Assembly: GCA_945873715.1 (NCBI GenBank)
Contig: CAMCFL010000080.1
Location: 1-9,365, forward strand
DNA length: 9,365 bases
Source: Akkermansia muciniphila
GTDB lineage: Bacteria; Verrucomicrobiota; Verrucomicrobiia; Limisphaerales; UBA9464
Reading direction: 5' to 3'
Positions 1 to 6,502 of this stretch are shown in pieces (the stretch's first letter is position 1; each line of letters begins with the position of its first letter). A program made the position numbers and the translations under genes. The notes below the pieces were generated by a model, which was not told the DNA's origin, ran no database searches, and saw only the letters and a program-made list of their open reading frames with translations.

Positions 1-1690
1 CGAATTCGGCACTGAGCTTCGCCCAGGCCGGATTGGAATCGTCGGAGCCCTCGACCCGGACGTTGTCGACGACGAAGCTCCGGCCGCAGCAATACTCGAA
101 GGCGAAGGCGCCCGGTGGAAGATCCGCGGCCCCGAGTTTGAGGGGCGGACCGTCGACCGTGCCATCGACGAGATGTTCGAGTTGGAACTCGTTCGCCGCA
201 ACCCGGGTGACCCGCACCCCGTAGTTGCGGCCGGGGCGATAACCGATCGTGCCGATCCGTCCCGGACGCGACGAGTCCTTGCCGGGATAATCCACTTCGA
301 CCACCGAGGGTCCGGTCGGGTTTCCGTCGATCAGGAGGTTTCCGCCAATGGTGTTGGAGTCGTCGTCGAAATCGTGGGCGGCGATGAAGTAACCGATCCG
401 CTCGGAGCGTTTGCCCTCGGCACTGAGGCGATCATCCAACAGATCGAAGGTGGCCTGGATCCACGCTCCATTGATGGCCGGACGCCAGTCGAAGGCCTGG
501 GTGGTGCACAGCCAGCGGTCACCTCCGCCTCCGCCCTCGACGAGGCGGAGCGCTCCCTCGCGGAGGTAGGCTCCCGGAGCCTGCTCGGAATCGATGGCGA
601 CGGGAGGGGTTCCTCCGGGGCGTTGATCGCCGGGGGCGGTATTGGACCAGTTGCCCGCGAGCTTCGCGGCATCAAAGGAATCGGCAAACAGGACGCGGCC
701 GGGCGGACGATGGGCGGCGGACCATTGCTGGAACTCAGACCGGACCGCGGCGAGTTCGCCGTCCAGGCGTTGCTCGGTGGCTTTCCACGATTCCAGTTCA
801 CCGGGAAGTGGCGCCTTGGCGATCCGATCGTTGGGCTTGGTCCATTTCTCGATGTGGAAGGCGGGATACAGGAACGCCTGGAAGGCGTAGTAATCGCGCT
901 GGGTGATCGGTTCGAATTTGTGATCGTGGCATTTCGCACACTGGACCGTCAGGCCGAGGAGCGACGATCCGATGATCTGCATCGCCGATTCGAGGGCGTA
1001 GTAACGGTCGGTGCGGACTTCGTCGGGATTCCCGTCGCTTTCGCCGGAGCCATCCTGTCCGTTGCGGAGAAAGTGGGTGGCTTCGAGCAGTTCGACGATG
1101 TCCGGGGTGGCCGGTTGGCCGGGTTTCCAGCCGGACAGTTCGTCTCCGGCGAGTTGTTCGCGCAGGAATTGGTCGAAGGGTTGGTCGCGGTTCAGGGCAC
1201 GGATGACGTAATCCCGATACCGGAAGGCGAGGGGACGATCGGAGTCGGCGTTGAAGTACCCATTGGAATCGGCGTACCCGGCGGCGTCGAGCCAGTGTTT
1301 CCCCCAGCGTTCGCCGTAGCGGGGCGAGGCCAGATACCGTTCGACCATCTGTTCGTATGCCGTCGGCGATCGGTCCGATTCGAAGGCGTCGATCTCGTCC
1401 AGCATGGGCGGCAGGCCGGTGAGAAGGAAAGCAACCCGACGCGTGAGCGTGGCGCGATCGGCTTCGGCTGCGAGGTCGAGTTCCGCACGACGCAGTCCCA
1501 ACTCGATGAAGGCATCGACGCGGTTGACGCCGGCGTGGGTCGCCGTGGGAAGGATGACCCGGGATTGGAGCAGGGGCTGAAAGGCCCAGTGGTTGGTCGC
1601 GGGCCGTGCGGAGGGTTCCGCGGCGCCGAGCGAAATCGCCGGGAGACAGAGCGCCCCCACGAGGGCGAGGGCCCGGGCAACCGGCGGCAT
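1..1690 (-). CDS. Secreted DUF1549 (PSD1-type) CxxCH protein, C-terminal part outside the window
   Basis: The frame is open from the start codon to base 1, giving about 563 codons with the end missing. An N-terminal signal peptide is visible: MPPVAR, then a hydrophobic stretch to about residue 23 ending SLGA-AEP. The DUF1549 domain follows at about residues 40-270, with HWAFQPLL, LTGLPP, YGERWGKHWLD (about 124-134), FDQFLREQLAGDE and, at residues 251-255, the haem-like CAKCH within VQCAKCHDHKFEPI. From about residue 330 (RVLFADSF) a beta-sandwich, LamG/DUF1080-like segment begins and continues to the edge. In this family a DUF1553 domain normally follows and should lie beyond base 1. The proteins are abundant in planctomycetes and verrucomicrobia, often beside sulfatases or polysaccharide genes; their biochemical role is not firmly known. 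An in-frame ATG at 1735 would add 15 residues. The start at 1690 is preferred because it gives a normal short n-region, but neither has a clear ribosome binding site. Confidence 0.88.
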   Translation of the reverse strand, partial: MPPVARALALVGALCLPAISLGAAEPSARPATNHWAFQPLLQSRVILPTATHAGVNRVDAFIELGLRRAELDLAAEADRATLTRRVAFLLTGLPPMLDEIDAFESDRSPTAYEQMVERYLASPRYGERWGKHWLDAAGYADSNGYFNADSDRPLAFRYRDYVIRALNRDQPFDQFLREQLAGDELSGWKPGQPATPDIVELLEATHFLRNGQDGSGESDGNPDEVRTDRYYALESAMQIIGSSLLGLTVQCAKCHDHKFEPITQRDYYAFQAFLYPAFHIEKWTKPNDRIAKAPLPGELESWKATEQRLDGELAAVRSEFQQWSAAHRPPGRVLFADSFDAAKLAGNWSNTAPGDQRPGGTPPVAIDSEQAPGAYLREGALRLVEGGGGGDRWLCTTQAFDWRPAINGAWIQATFDLLDDRLSAEGKRSERIGYFIAAHDFDDDSNTIGGNLLIDGNPTGPSVVEVDYPGKDSSRPGRIGTIGYRPGRNYGVRVTRVAANEFQLEHLVDGTVDGPPLKLGAADLPPGAFAFEYCCGRSFVVDNVRVEGSDDSNPAWAKLSAEF

Positions 1691-1776
1691 GGAGGTCCGG
1701 ACGCCCGACCCTGATATGGGAGTGGCCCGCTGCATGAGGAATGCCCGAGAGCATTGCGGGCCGCGGATTGGCGGTC

Positions 1777-1793
1777 CATACCCGATCTCCTCC
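1777..1793 (-). promoter_or_regulatory. Strong Shine-Dalgarno plus ATG, out of frame with the DUF1549 gene
   Basis: On the minus strand GGAGGAG (1793-1787) stands 7 nt before an ATG (1779-1777), the best ribosome-binding arrangement seen in the window. The ATG opens a frame (to 1192) different from the DUF1549 frame, and the product is proline/serine/arginine-rich without recognisable domains. It may be chance, a short leader peptide coupled to the gene below, or a sign that an indel separates the original start from the signal peptide. Confidence 0.3.
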
Positions 1794-1824
1794 AGGTAGC
1801 CGCGATCTTGCGATCCGAAATCGC

Positions 1825-2931
1825 TCAGCCCGCGTAGGCGTTGACGGCGGCGATCACCGCGTCGACATCGGCGTCTGACAGCACCGGGCTGATGGGCAGG
1901 CTGACCACCTCACGGTGGATCGCGCTGGTCAGGGGCAAATCCAGGGAATGTAGCGCGGGGTAGCATTCCTGTTGGTGGGGCGGGATGGGGTAATGCACGA
2001 CCGTCTGGATTCCGGCGGCCTGCAAGTGCTGGACGAAGGCTTCCCTTGAGTCCACCCGGACCACGAACAGGTGCCAGACGTGACTGGCTTCGTCGCGGGC
2101 GACCTGGGGCAGGCGGACGGCCGGATTGCGGATCCCGGTGCGATACCGGAGGGCAATGGCGCGACGCCTTTGGTTGTCTTCGTCGAGGTGCGTGAGCTTT
2201 ACCCGGAGCAGGGCGCACTGGAGCTCATCGAGGCGCGAGTTGGGTCCTTGGTAACGGTTCTGGTATTTGAGGTGAGAGCCGTAGTTCCGCAGGGCCCGGA
2301 GATGCTCGGCCAGGATCGGGTCCCGCGTGACGATGGCACCGCCATCTCCCAGCGCTCCGAGGTTCTTCCCCGGGTAAAAGCTGAATCCGGCGGCATCGCC
2401 CCACATCCCGACCCGCTTCCCGTCGATGAGCGCCCCATGGGCCTGAGCGCAGTCCTCGAGCACCAGCAATCGATGCTTCTCGGCGAAGGCGCAGAGGGCC
2501 GGCATGTCCGCCGCCTGACCGTAAAGGTGGACCGGGAGAATCACCCGGGTCCGGGGCGTCAGGGAGTCCGCCAGGCGGCTGGGGTCGAGGTTGAACGTCC
2601 GGTCGTCGGGTTCGACGAGGACCGGCACCAGTCGGTTTTCGGTGATGGCCAAAACCGAAGCGATGTACGTGTTGGCGGGCACGATCACCTCGTCGCCTTC
2701 GTGCAGGATGCCCGCCTGGATCCAGGCCCGCAGGACCAGGGTCAGCGCATCAAGGCCATTGGCGACCCCGATCGCCTGGCAAGGGCCGTGGAAGGCGGCG
2801 AATTCCTGTTCGAAGGCCTCGTGCTCGCGCCCGTGGATGAACCAGCCGGAGTCAATCACCCGGGCCGCCGCCTCCAGCAGTTCGGAACGATGACGGGCGG
2901 TGATCTCTTTGAGATTCAGGAATGGGACCAT
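1825..2931 (-). CDS. DegT/DnrJ/EryC1 aminotransferase, FdtB/QdtB-like (dTDP-3-amino-3,6-dideoxyhexose transaminase)
   Basis: This is a 368-residue PLP-dependent sugar aminotransferase, full length for the family. It begins MVPFLNLKEI and contains DSGWFIHG (27-34), GVANGLDAL, VIVPANTYIAS, ILPVHLYGQ and LEDCAQAHGA, with D160 expected to contact the PLP pyridine nitrogen. SFYPGKNLGALGDGGA carries the Schiff-base lysine K189, and NSRLDELQCA follows. This pattern is closest to FdtB/QdtB/WecE-type enzymes, which transfer an amino group from glutamate to a keto sugar nucleotide. The upstream FdtA-type ketoisomerase points to a 3-keto substrate and therefore a 3-amino product; galacto versus gluco configuration cannot be read from the sequence. 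The start follows the stop of the preceding remnant by 14 nt, with a run of seven C just before the ATG and no visible Shine-Dalgarno, which suggests translational coupling. The frame is open further upstream (to 3171), but that extension overlaps the remnant and lacks domain character. Confidence 0.92.
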   Translation of the reverse strand: MVPFLNLKEITARHRSELLEAAARVIDSGWFIHGREHEAFEQEFAAFHGPCQAIGVANGLDALTLVLRAWIQAGILHEGDEVIVPANTYIASVLAITENRLVPVLVEPDDRTFNLDPSRLADSLTPRTRVILPVHLYGQAADMPALCAFAEKHRLLVLEDCAQAHGALIDGKRVGMWGDAAGFSFYPGKNLGALGDGGAIVTRDPILAEHLRALRNYGSHLKYQNRYQGPNSRLDELQCALLRVKLTHLDEDNQRRRAIALRYRTGIRNPAVRLPQVARDEASHVWHLFVVRVDSREAFVQHLQAAGIQTVVHYPIPPHQQECYPALHSLDLPLTSAIHREVVSLPISPVLSDADVDAVIAAVNAYAG

Positions 2932-2945
2932 GGGGGGGTGGGTAT

Positions 2946-3227
2946 CTAGCCAAGGCTGACGCGCGACGCCGGATAGCGGGCTTGAAGTCGGATTTCGCCG
3001 GAACCGGTGCAGGGCGCGAGGCGGTAGCCGATGCCAACGTGGCTTGCCAGGGTCACCACGCCCCAGCCGTCGGCGATCAGCGGCGCATCCAGACGACAAG
3101 GTTGCGAGACTTCGACCTTTCTCAGGAGTCGGAGGCGGGACAGACGGAGTTTGAGTAGGCTCCGACGGCAAAAGTGCCGCAGGCGGGCAACCTCAAAGTC
3201 GAGTCGCAGGAAGATCCGGGTCGTCAT
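2946..3227 (-). pseudogene. Truncated left-handed beta-helix (WbbJ-like) acetyltransferase, N-terminal half only
   Basis: The 93-codon frame begins with a basic helical segment rich in Leu and Arg (residues 1-37). It continues with short hexapeptide-like turns: VEVSQPCRLDAPLIADG (38-54), VVTLASHVGIGYRLAP (57-72), GSGEIRLQA (75-83) and ASRVSLG (87-93). This matches, by recognition, the first part of WbbJ/maltose-acetyltransferase-like sugar O-acetyltransferases from polysaccharide clusters, which normally run to about 180-220 residues. A stop codon cuts it at the point where such proteins continue with more hexapeptide turns and the catalytic His region. No space remains before the aminotransferase start, so this is a real loss of the 3' part and not a simple frameshift. 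Its ATG overlaps the TGA of the upstream ketoisomerase-GNAT gene (ATGA), so it was or is translationally coupled. It could still be expressed as a small protein, but a complete acetyl-CoA binding helix is absent. Confidence 0.62.
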
Positions 3228-4213
3228 GGATCCGTTGGGGTCGCGGGCGATTTCAGCTCACCAGGGAGTAGGCTGAAGAGTTCGGCGTCTGCACCGCTCT
3301 TCCCGCGGGGAAGCCGCCTGCGAAGGATCCCTTCCGAGGAGGCTCCAATCCGCAGGGCGACCGCGCGGCTTGGGTTGTTGCCGACCTCAATCAGGATTTC
3401 GATTCGTGCGAGTCCGAGTTGCTCGAAGCCAAAACGGCACGCCAGGGCAGCGGCTTGGGAACCGAGCCCCTGACCCGACGCGCGGGTCGCGAGCCAGTAG
3501 CCCAGGTTGGCGCAGCGTGCGGACCAATCGATCCGATTGAGTGCGACTCCACCGAGGTGGGCGCCTTCGGCACCCGTTTGAAAGATTCCAAATGAGTAGG
3601 CTCTCTTGCAGAGACGATCGGCCTCTGCATCGCTGATGTAGCGTGCTGCCCGCGCTTCATCGTAGTCAGGAGTGCACCAATTGAGCCAACGCCCCGCCAC
3701 CGGGGCCGACTCGATGGCCGACCGGGAGAAGGCCGGGGCGTCGGACGTCTCGTACGGCCGTAGGAGGATCGATTGGGCCGTGAGAGGCGGATGAGTCGGT
3801 TGTTCCCGTCTCCAGGCGATGAATGCGTCGAAATCGCGAAGGTAGTCGGACTCGACGTAGGGTGCGCTCGCGAGGGCCGTGACAACCGCTCGGTCTGTGA
3901 GCGATCGCAGTTTGACCCAGATTCCGGGGGGGATGTGGAGTCCCTGGTCGGGTTGAGTCAGGAGCAAAGTCCGTTCGGAGGTTCCGTCATGCAGGGTGAT
4001 TTCAAACTCACCCTCCTGCGCGATCAGGAATTGGGCGCACTCGCGGTGCGCATGCCCTCCACGCACCGTGTTCCGTGACATGCCGTACATGTAGAACATT
4101 CGAGCGATATGGAACGGGACGTGATTGCCACCTTCGGCAAAGCAGAGCGATCCACGCGCATCCGCGATGCGAGGAAGGGGGATCAATGCACAATCGGACA
4201 AGGATGCGTCCAT
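3224..4213 (-). CDS. Fusion protein: FdtA/QdtA-type dTDP-4-keto-6-deoxyglucose 3,4-ketoisomerase + GNAT N-acetyltransferase
   Basis: This 329-residue protein has two domains. Residues 8-136 form an RmlC-like cupin of the FdtA/QdtA/WxcM-C family: LPRIADARGSL, the NHVPF segment, Y41 and Y43, the conserved RGGHAH at 51-56 (histidines expected in catalysis), GLHIPPGIW (91-99) and SAPYVESDYLRDF. This family moves the keto group of dTDP-4-keto-6-deoxyglucose from C4 to C3. After a short linker, residues 147-325 form a RimJ/RimL-type GNAT domain: ILLRPYE, LGGVALN, LGYWLAT, the acetyl-CoA motif RASGQG (244-249) and GNNPSRAVALRIGA. The aminotransferase in the same operon makes the amino group that the GNAT domain could acetylate. 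Known bifunctional relatives (FdtD, WxcM) instead carry a beta-helix acyltransferase fused on the N-terminal side. The start at 4213 matches the usual FdtA N-terminus. The frame is open further upstream to 4639, but that part looks non-coding, and no Shine-Dalgarno is seen. Confidence 0.87.
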   Translation of the reverse strand: MDASLSDCALIPLPRIADARGSLCFAEGGNHVPFHIARMFYMYGMSRNTVRGGHAHRECAQFLIAQEGEFEITLHDGTSERTLLLTQPDQGLHIPPGIWVKLRSLTDRAVVTALASAPYVESDYLRDFDAFIAWRREQPTHPPLTAQSILLRPYETSDAPAFSRSAIESAPVAGRWLNWCTPDYDEARAARYISDAEADRLCKRAYSFGIFQTGAEGAHLGGVALNRIDWSARCANLGYWLATRASGQGLGSQAAALACRFGFEQLGLARIEILIEVGNNPSRAVALRIGASSEGILRRRLPRGKSGADAELFSLLPGELKSPATPTDP

Positions 4214-4641
4214 TAGGAGGAGGCTCACCCGGACCGACCCTTCGGACAAGCATGATGGCCGTACGGGGTCTGCCGTAGGCCAGCGCCGGGGGGCGGCGTC
4301 CTGGTGTCCGCATGGACGGGGCGCGCAAGTCGCCACGGGCAAGTGTAAGACTGCAGAACCGGGGGCCATGCGGTGATGGAGGTGGGGGAGTGCGGACGGA
4401 CCTTCGCCGGTTCTCCCTACAGTTTTCCATCTCGCCTCCTCGTCAAAGGACTCGGCTGCACTCGTTGAGGTCGAAAGAGGCCCGGCGTGGGAGGGGGGAT
4501 CAGAATTTGGGATCCATGGTGGCTCGCATTGCGGCGTGGCAGCAGTTGCCTGGGGTGTCGGAAACGATGCTCGTAATGAATCTCGACACGCCCGGTCTGG
4601 CTGCCGATTTGAATGGCGGTACCTGACGCGACTCTTCAAAA
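4214..4641. other. 428-bp divergent intergenic region
   Basis: This spacer separates the minus-strand ketoisomerase-GNAT gene from the plus-strand glycosyltransferase, so promoters for both should lie here, although I find no convincing -35/-10 pair. Open frames cross it on both strands, but their translations are rich in Pro, Arg and Ser and show no domain. On the minus strand a good ribosome-binding motif (GAGGAGG before the ATG at 4430) opens one of these frames (4008-4430), which mostly overlaps the cupin gene in another frame. No repeats, tRNA or clear gene remnant were recognised. Confidence 0.5.
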
Positions 4642-5610
4642 ATGAACGCCGTGGAGCAATCAGCGGGTCCCTCGTTCGTTAGCATTGTAATCGCATCCTA
4701 CGGTCGCGCGGACTTGGTGGCCCGAGCGGTGAGAAGTGTTCTTGCGCAAACCCACTCAAATCTCGAGGTGATTGTTTCCGACGACGCCAGTCCGGATAAT
4801 ACTCTGGGTGTTCTGGCTGCAATTGACGATCCGCGCCTCCGGATCCACGCGCAACCGACCAATGTTGGTTGTTGGGAGAACTGGGCGACCGCAGTGCGGA
4901 TGACAAAGGGGGAGTACCTTGTGTTCTTGGGGGATGACGACTCCCTCTCTCCAAACTTTGTGTCGTGTCATCTGGAGACGTTCCTGAGGTTCCCCGCCGT
5001 GGATGCCGTGTTTTGTCCGCTGGAGGATTTTCGTCTTGACGGGACTCTTGTGTTCAAAATGACCCCTTCGTTTGAAGGGGGTGAAGTTGGGCGCGCTGAT
5101 ATTGTGCGCGGGTTGATCTCAGGGAAGAGCCTCTTCTTCGGTGCCGCCATGTTCAAGCGAGCCTTCGCCGCCAAAGTTTGGGAGGAGACTCGGGCAGAGG
5201 ACATCGTAGCGGATTGGGGACTCATCCTCCGCGGATGCCTGTTTCATGACATGAGGGCGACATCCTGTACTGGCTGCCTGTACCTCAAAACGGTGCACCC
5301 GATCCGGTTGAGTAGTCGATGGACCGAAGTAACAAGGAGACTCGCCGAATTATGTGAGCGGATGGCCCGGTTGTGCGATCGAGAGGAACGCAGTCTGGCG
5401 CGGGCCCTCACGATGGAAGCTGCCGAATTGCGGGTAACGCTTGGGAGACATCATGCGGCATTGGGCGAAATGCAATCCAGTCGTCGTCAATTTTGGCATT
5501 CTTTTGGGTTGGTCCCCTGGAGGCTGTTGATCTGGTCTCAATTGATTCAGAGCTATTTTTGCCCGAGTCGGATGGTTCGGACATCGCGAGAGCAACGGGG
5601 ATTGGCTTGA
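4642..5610 (+). CDS. Family 2 glycosyltransferase (GT-A fold)
   Basis: This 322-residue protein begins its catalytic domain at about residue 12 with VSIVIASYGRADLVARAV, followed by the nucleotide-binding VIVSDDASPDNT (43-54), TNVGCWENW and the metal-binding DXD-type motif LGDDDSL (96-102). It transfers a sugar from a nucleotide donor, probably on the cytoplasmic face of the membrane during surface-polysaccharide synthesis; donor and acceptor cannot be assigned. The C-terminal third (about 215-322) is Arg- and Leu-rich and has no transmembrane helix, though residues 290-306 are amphipathic and could touch the membrane. The gene stands alone on this strand between two minus-strand loci. Its codon use is less GC-rich at third positions than that of the flanking oxidoreductase and thyA genes, in keeping with acquisition. 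No Shine-Dalgarno precedes the ATG (CTCTTCAAAA-ATG). The last 58 nt overlap an antisense glycosyltransferase remnant. Confidence 0.88.
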   Translation: MNAVEQSAGPSFVSIVIASYGRADLVARAVRSVLAQTHSNLEVIVSDDASPDNTLGVLAAIDDPRLRIHAQPTNVGCWENWATAVRMTKGEYLVFLGDDDSLSPNFVSCHLETFLRFPAVDAVFCPLEDFRLDGTLVFKMTPSFEGGEVGRADIVRGLISGKSLFFGAAMFKRAFAAKVWEETRAEDIVADWGLILRGCLFHDMRATSCTGCLYLKTVHPIRLSSRWTEVTRRLAELCERMARLCDREERSLARALTMEAAELRVTLGRHHAALGEMQSSRRQFWHSFGLVPWRLLIWSQLIQSYFCPSRMVRTSREQRGLA

Positions 5611-5741
5611 GTGATTCTGCGGTAATAGTGCTTCACACTTTGGATCGGCCTCGGGACGAGTTTCGTAAGACCGCGGTTGGCTCTCTCGTCCGCGTCGACG
5701 ACCAAGATCCAGTCGCCGGTGCACTGGGCCAGCGCTGTGTC
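5553..5741 (-). pseudogene. Remnant of a second family 2 glycosyltransferase
   Basis: On the minus strand, directly after the methyltransferase gene, a 62-codon stop-to-stop frame (TAA at 5744-5742, TAG at 5555-5553) contains TALAQCTGDWILVVDADERA (20 residues). This is the hallmark segment of GT2 enzymes, in which a short helix is followed by G-D/E-W-I-L-x-x-D-A-D-E, including the DXD metal motif. There is no ATG or GTG at its start. The preceding in-frame codons overlap the methyltransferase 3' end and do not look like a glycosyltransferase, so the N-terminal half is missing. After about 25 more codons resemblance fades and the frame closes inside the 3' end of the opposing glycosyltransferase gene. 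I interpret it as a decayed fragment left by deletion or rearrangement at this junction. Confidence 0.6.
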
Positions 5742-5758
5742 TTACGCCGCGAGCCCAA

Positions 5759-6292
5759 CTATTTGCAGACCCGAAGCCGGAACCAGAGAAACCATGCGGG
5801 AAACGTCCAGGCAAGACGCTCCTCGTACCAAGCTGGCCAGCGGCGCGCGAGCCGGAACATGAGCTTGTTCAGGGGGCTTGGCCGGAAATGGATTTCGGAG
5901 TTGAGTACCGTGAACCCGTCGCTGCCGTAGAAGCTGAATGGATGTCCGCGCTCGAAGTAGGCGAATGATCTTGAGCTCAGATGGCGCACATGTGTCGGAT
6001 CGCAGTAGGAATTGTCGCAGGAAAAGTGGGGCGTGGTGAACTCGATCCGGGCGCCGGATCGGCTGATACGCCAGATCTCGCGCGTCATCCCTGGCAGATC
6101 GGCGACATGTTCCACGACGTCCAGGGCTCGGATCTCGTCAAACCTGTTATCTGGGAATGGATAAGGGAACCGGTTCAGATCGTGCACCACGTCCGGGTTC
6201 ACCGAGGCAATCAGGTCGAGATTCACGTGGTCCTCCATTGGCTTAAGCCCGCAGCCCAGATTCAGCTTCGAAAGGTGTGTGGTAGGACGCAT
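5759..6292 (-). CDS. Class I SAM-dependent methyltransferase (Methyltransf_11-like)
   Basis: This 177-residue protein has the SAM-binding motif I KLNLGCG (9-15), a following acidic strand NLD (24-26), FPDNRFDEIRALDVVEHV (46-63, motif post-I/II) and TPHFSCDNSYCDPTHVRHL (87-105). The last pattern is typical of small methyltransferases found in polysaccharide and glycosylation clusters. The C-terminus is rich in aromatic and basic residues (WPAWYEERLAWTFPAWF, 152-168) and may form an amphipathic or membrane-associated helix. The substrate is unknown; a sugar or glycan methylation is a reasonable guess from the neighbours. The gene is convergent with the glycosyltransferase and divergent from the Tat oxidoreductase. 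The ATG at 6292 starts shortly before motif I, as in the family, and no strong ribosome binding site is visible. Confidence 0.85.
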   Translation of the reverse strand: MRPTTHLSKLNLGCGLKPMEDHVNLDLIASVNPDVVHDLNRFPYPFPDNRFDEIRALDVVEHVADLPGMTREIWRISRSGARIEFTTPHFSCDNSYCDPTHVRHLSSRSFAYFERGHPFSFYGSDGFTVLNSEIHFRPSPLNKLMFRLARRWPAWYEERLAWTFPAWFLWFRLRVCK

Positions 6293-6502
6293 GCGCGTAA
6301 TTTCTCAAACGCTACCGCCTGCCAGCTGGTGGCGAAAGCGCAATGACGAGGAGGCTCAGCAGTCGATCGCCTGGTGCCCGCATCTTACCATTCGGCTGGT
6401 TCCGGGCCTCGAGGTGCTGAACCACCGCAGACGCCGACGGGCTGATCTTTCAAGCCGCCGCTTGGCAGATTTTCCGCGCGAGTTCATCGTGACGCCTTCC
6501 AC
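6293..6502. other. Divergent spacer between methyltransferase and oxidoreductase
   Basis: These 210 bp must carry the 5' signals of both flanking genes. I see no convincing promoter and no recognisable gene. A plus-strand frame (6279-6506) ends in an ATGA overlap with the oxidoreductase start, but its product is Arg-rich, domain-free and overlaps the methyltransferase gene, so I do not call it. Confidence 0.4.

Noticed and set aside
173..1714. Long plus-strand open frame of 513 codons
   Set aside because: It is the exact antisense of the DUF1549 codons. Its Gly/Val/Glu-rich translation has no domain, and the minus strand shows clear family motifs.
1740..1755. AATGC/GCATT hairpin after the aminotransferase
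   Set aside because: A 5-bp stem with a 6-nt loop and no T run is too weak to call a terminator.
2071..2949. Plus-strand open frame of 292 codons
   Set aside because: It lies opposite the aminotransferase, whose motifs and PLP lysine are unambiguous; high GC makes such antisense frames common.
2946..3227. The beta-helix remnant as fdtC/qdtC
   Set aside because: It has a basic N-terminal helix and turns like WbbJ-type enzymes, whereas FdtC/QdtC begin directly with hexapeptide repeats, so I do not assign that symbol.
4214..4639. 142-residue N-terminal extension of the ketoisomerase-GNAT frame
   Set aside because: FdtA-type proteins start close to the LPRIADARG motif, and the extension is Pro/Arg/Ser-rich without a domain or signal peptide.
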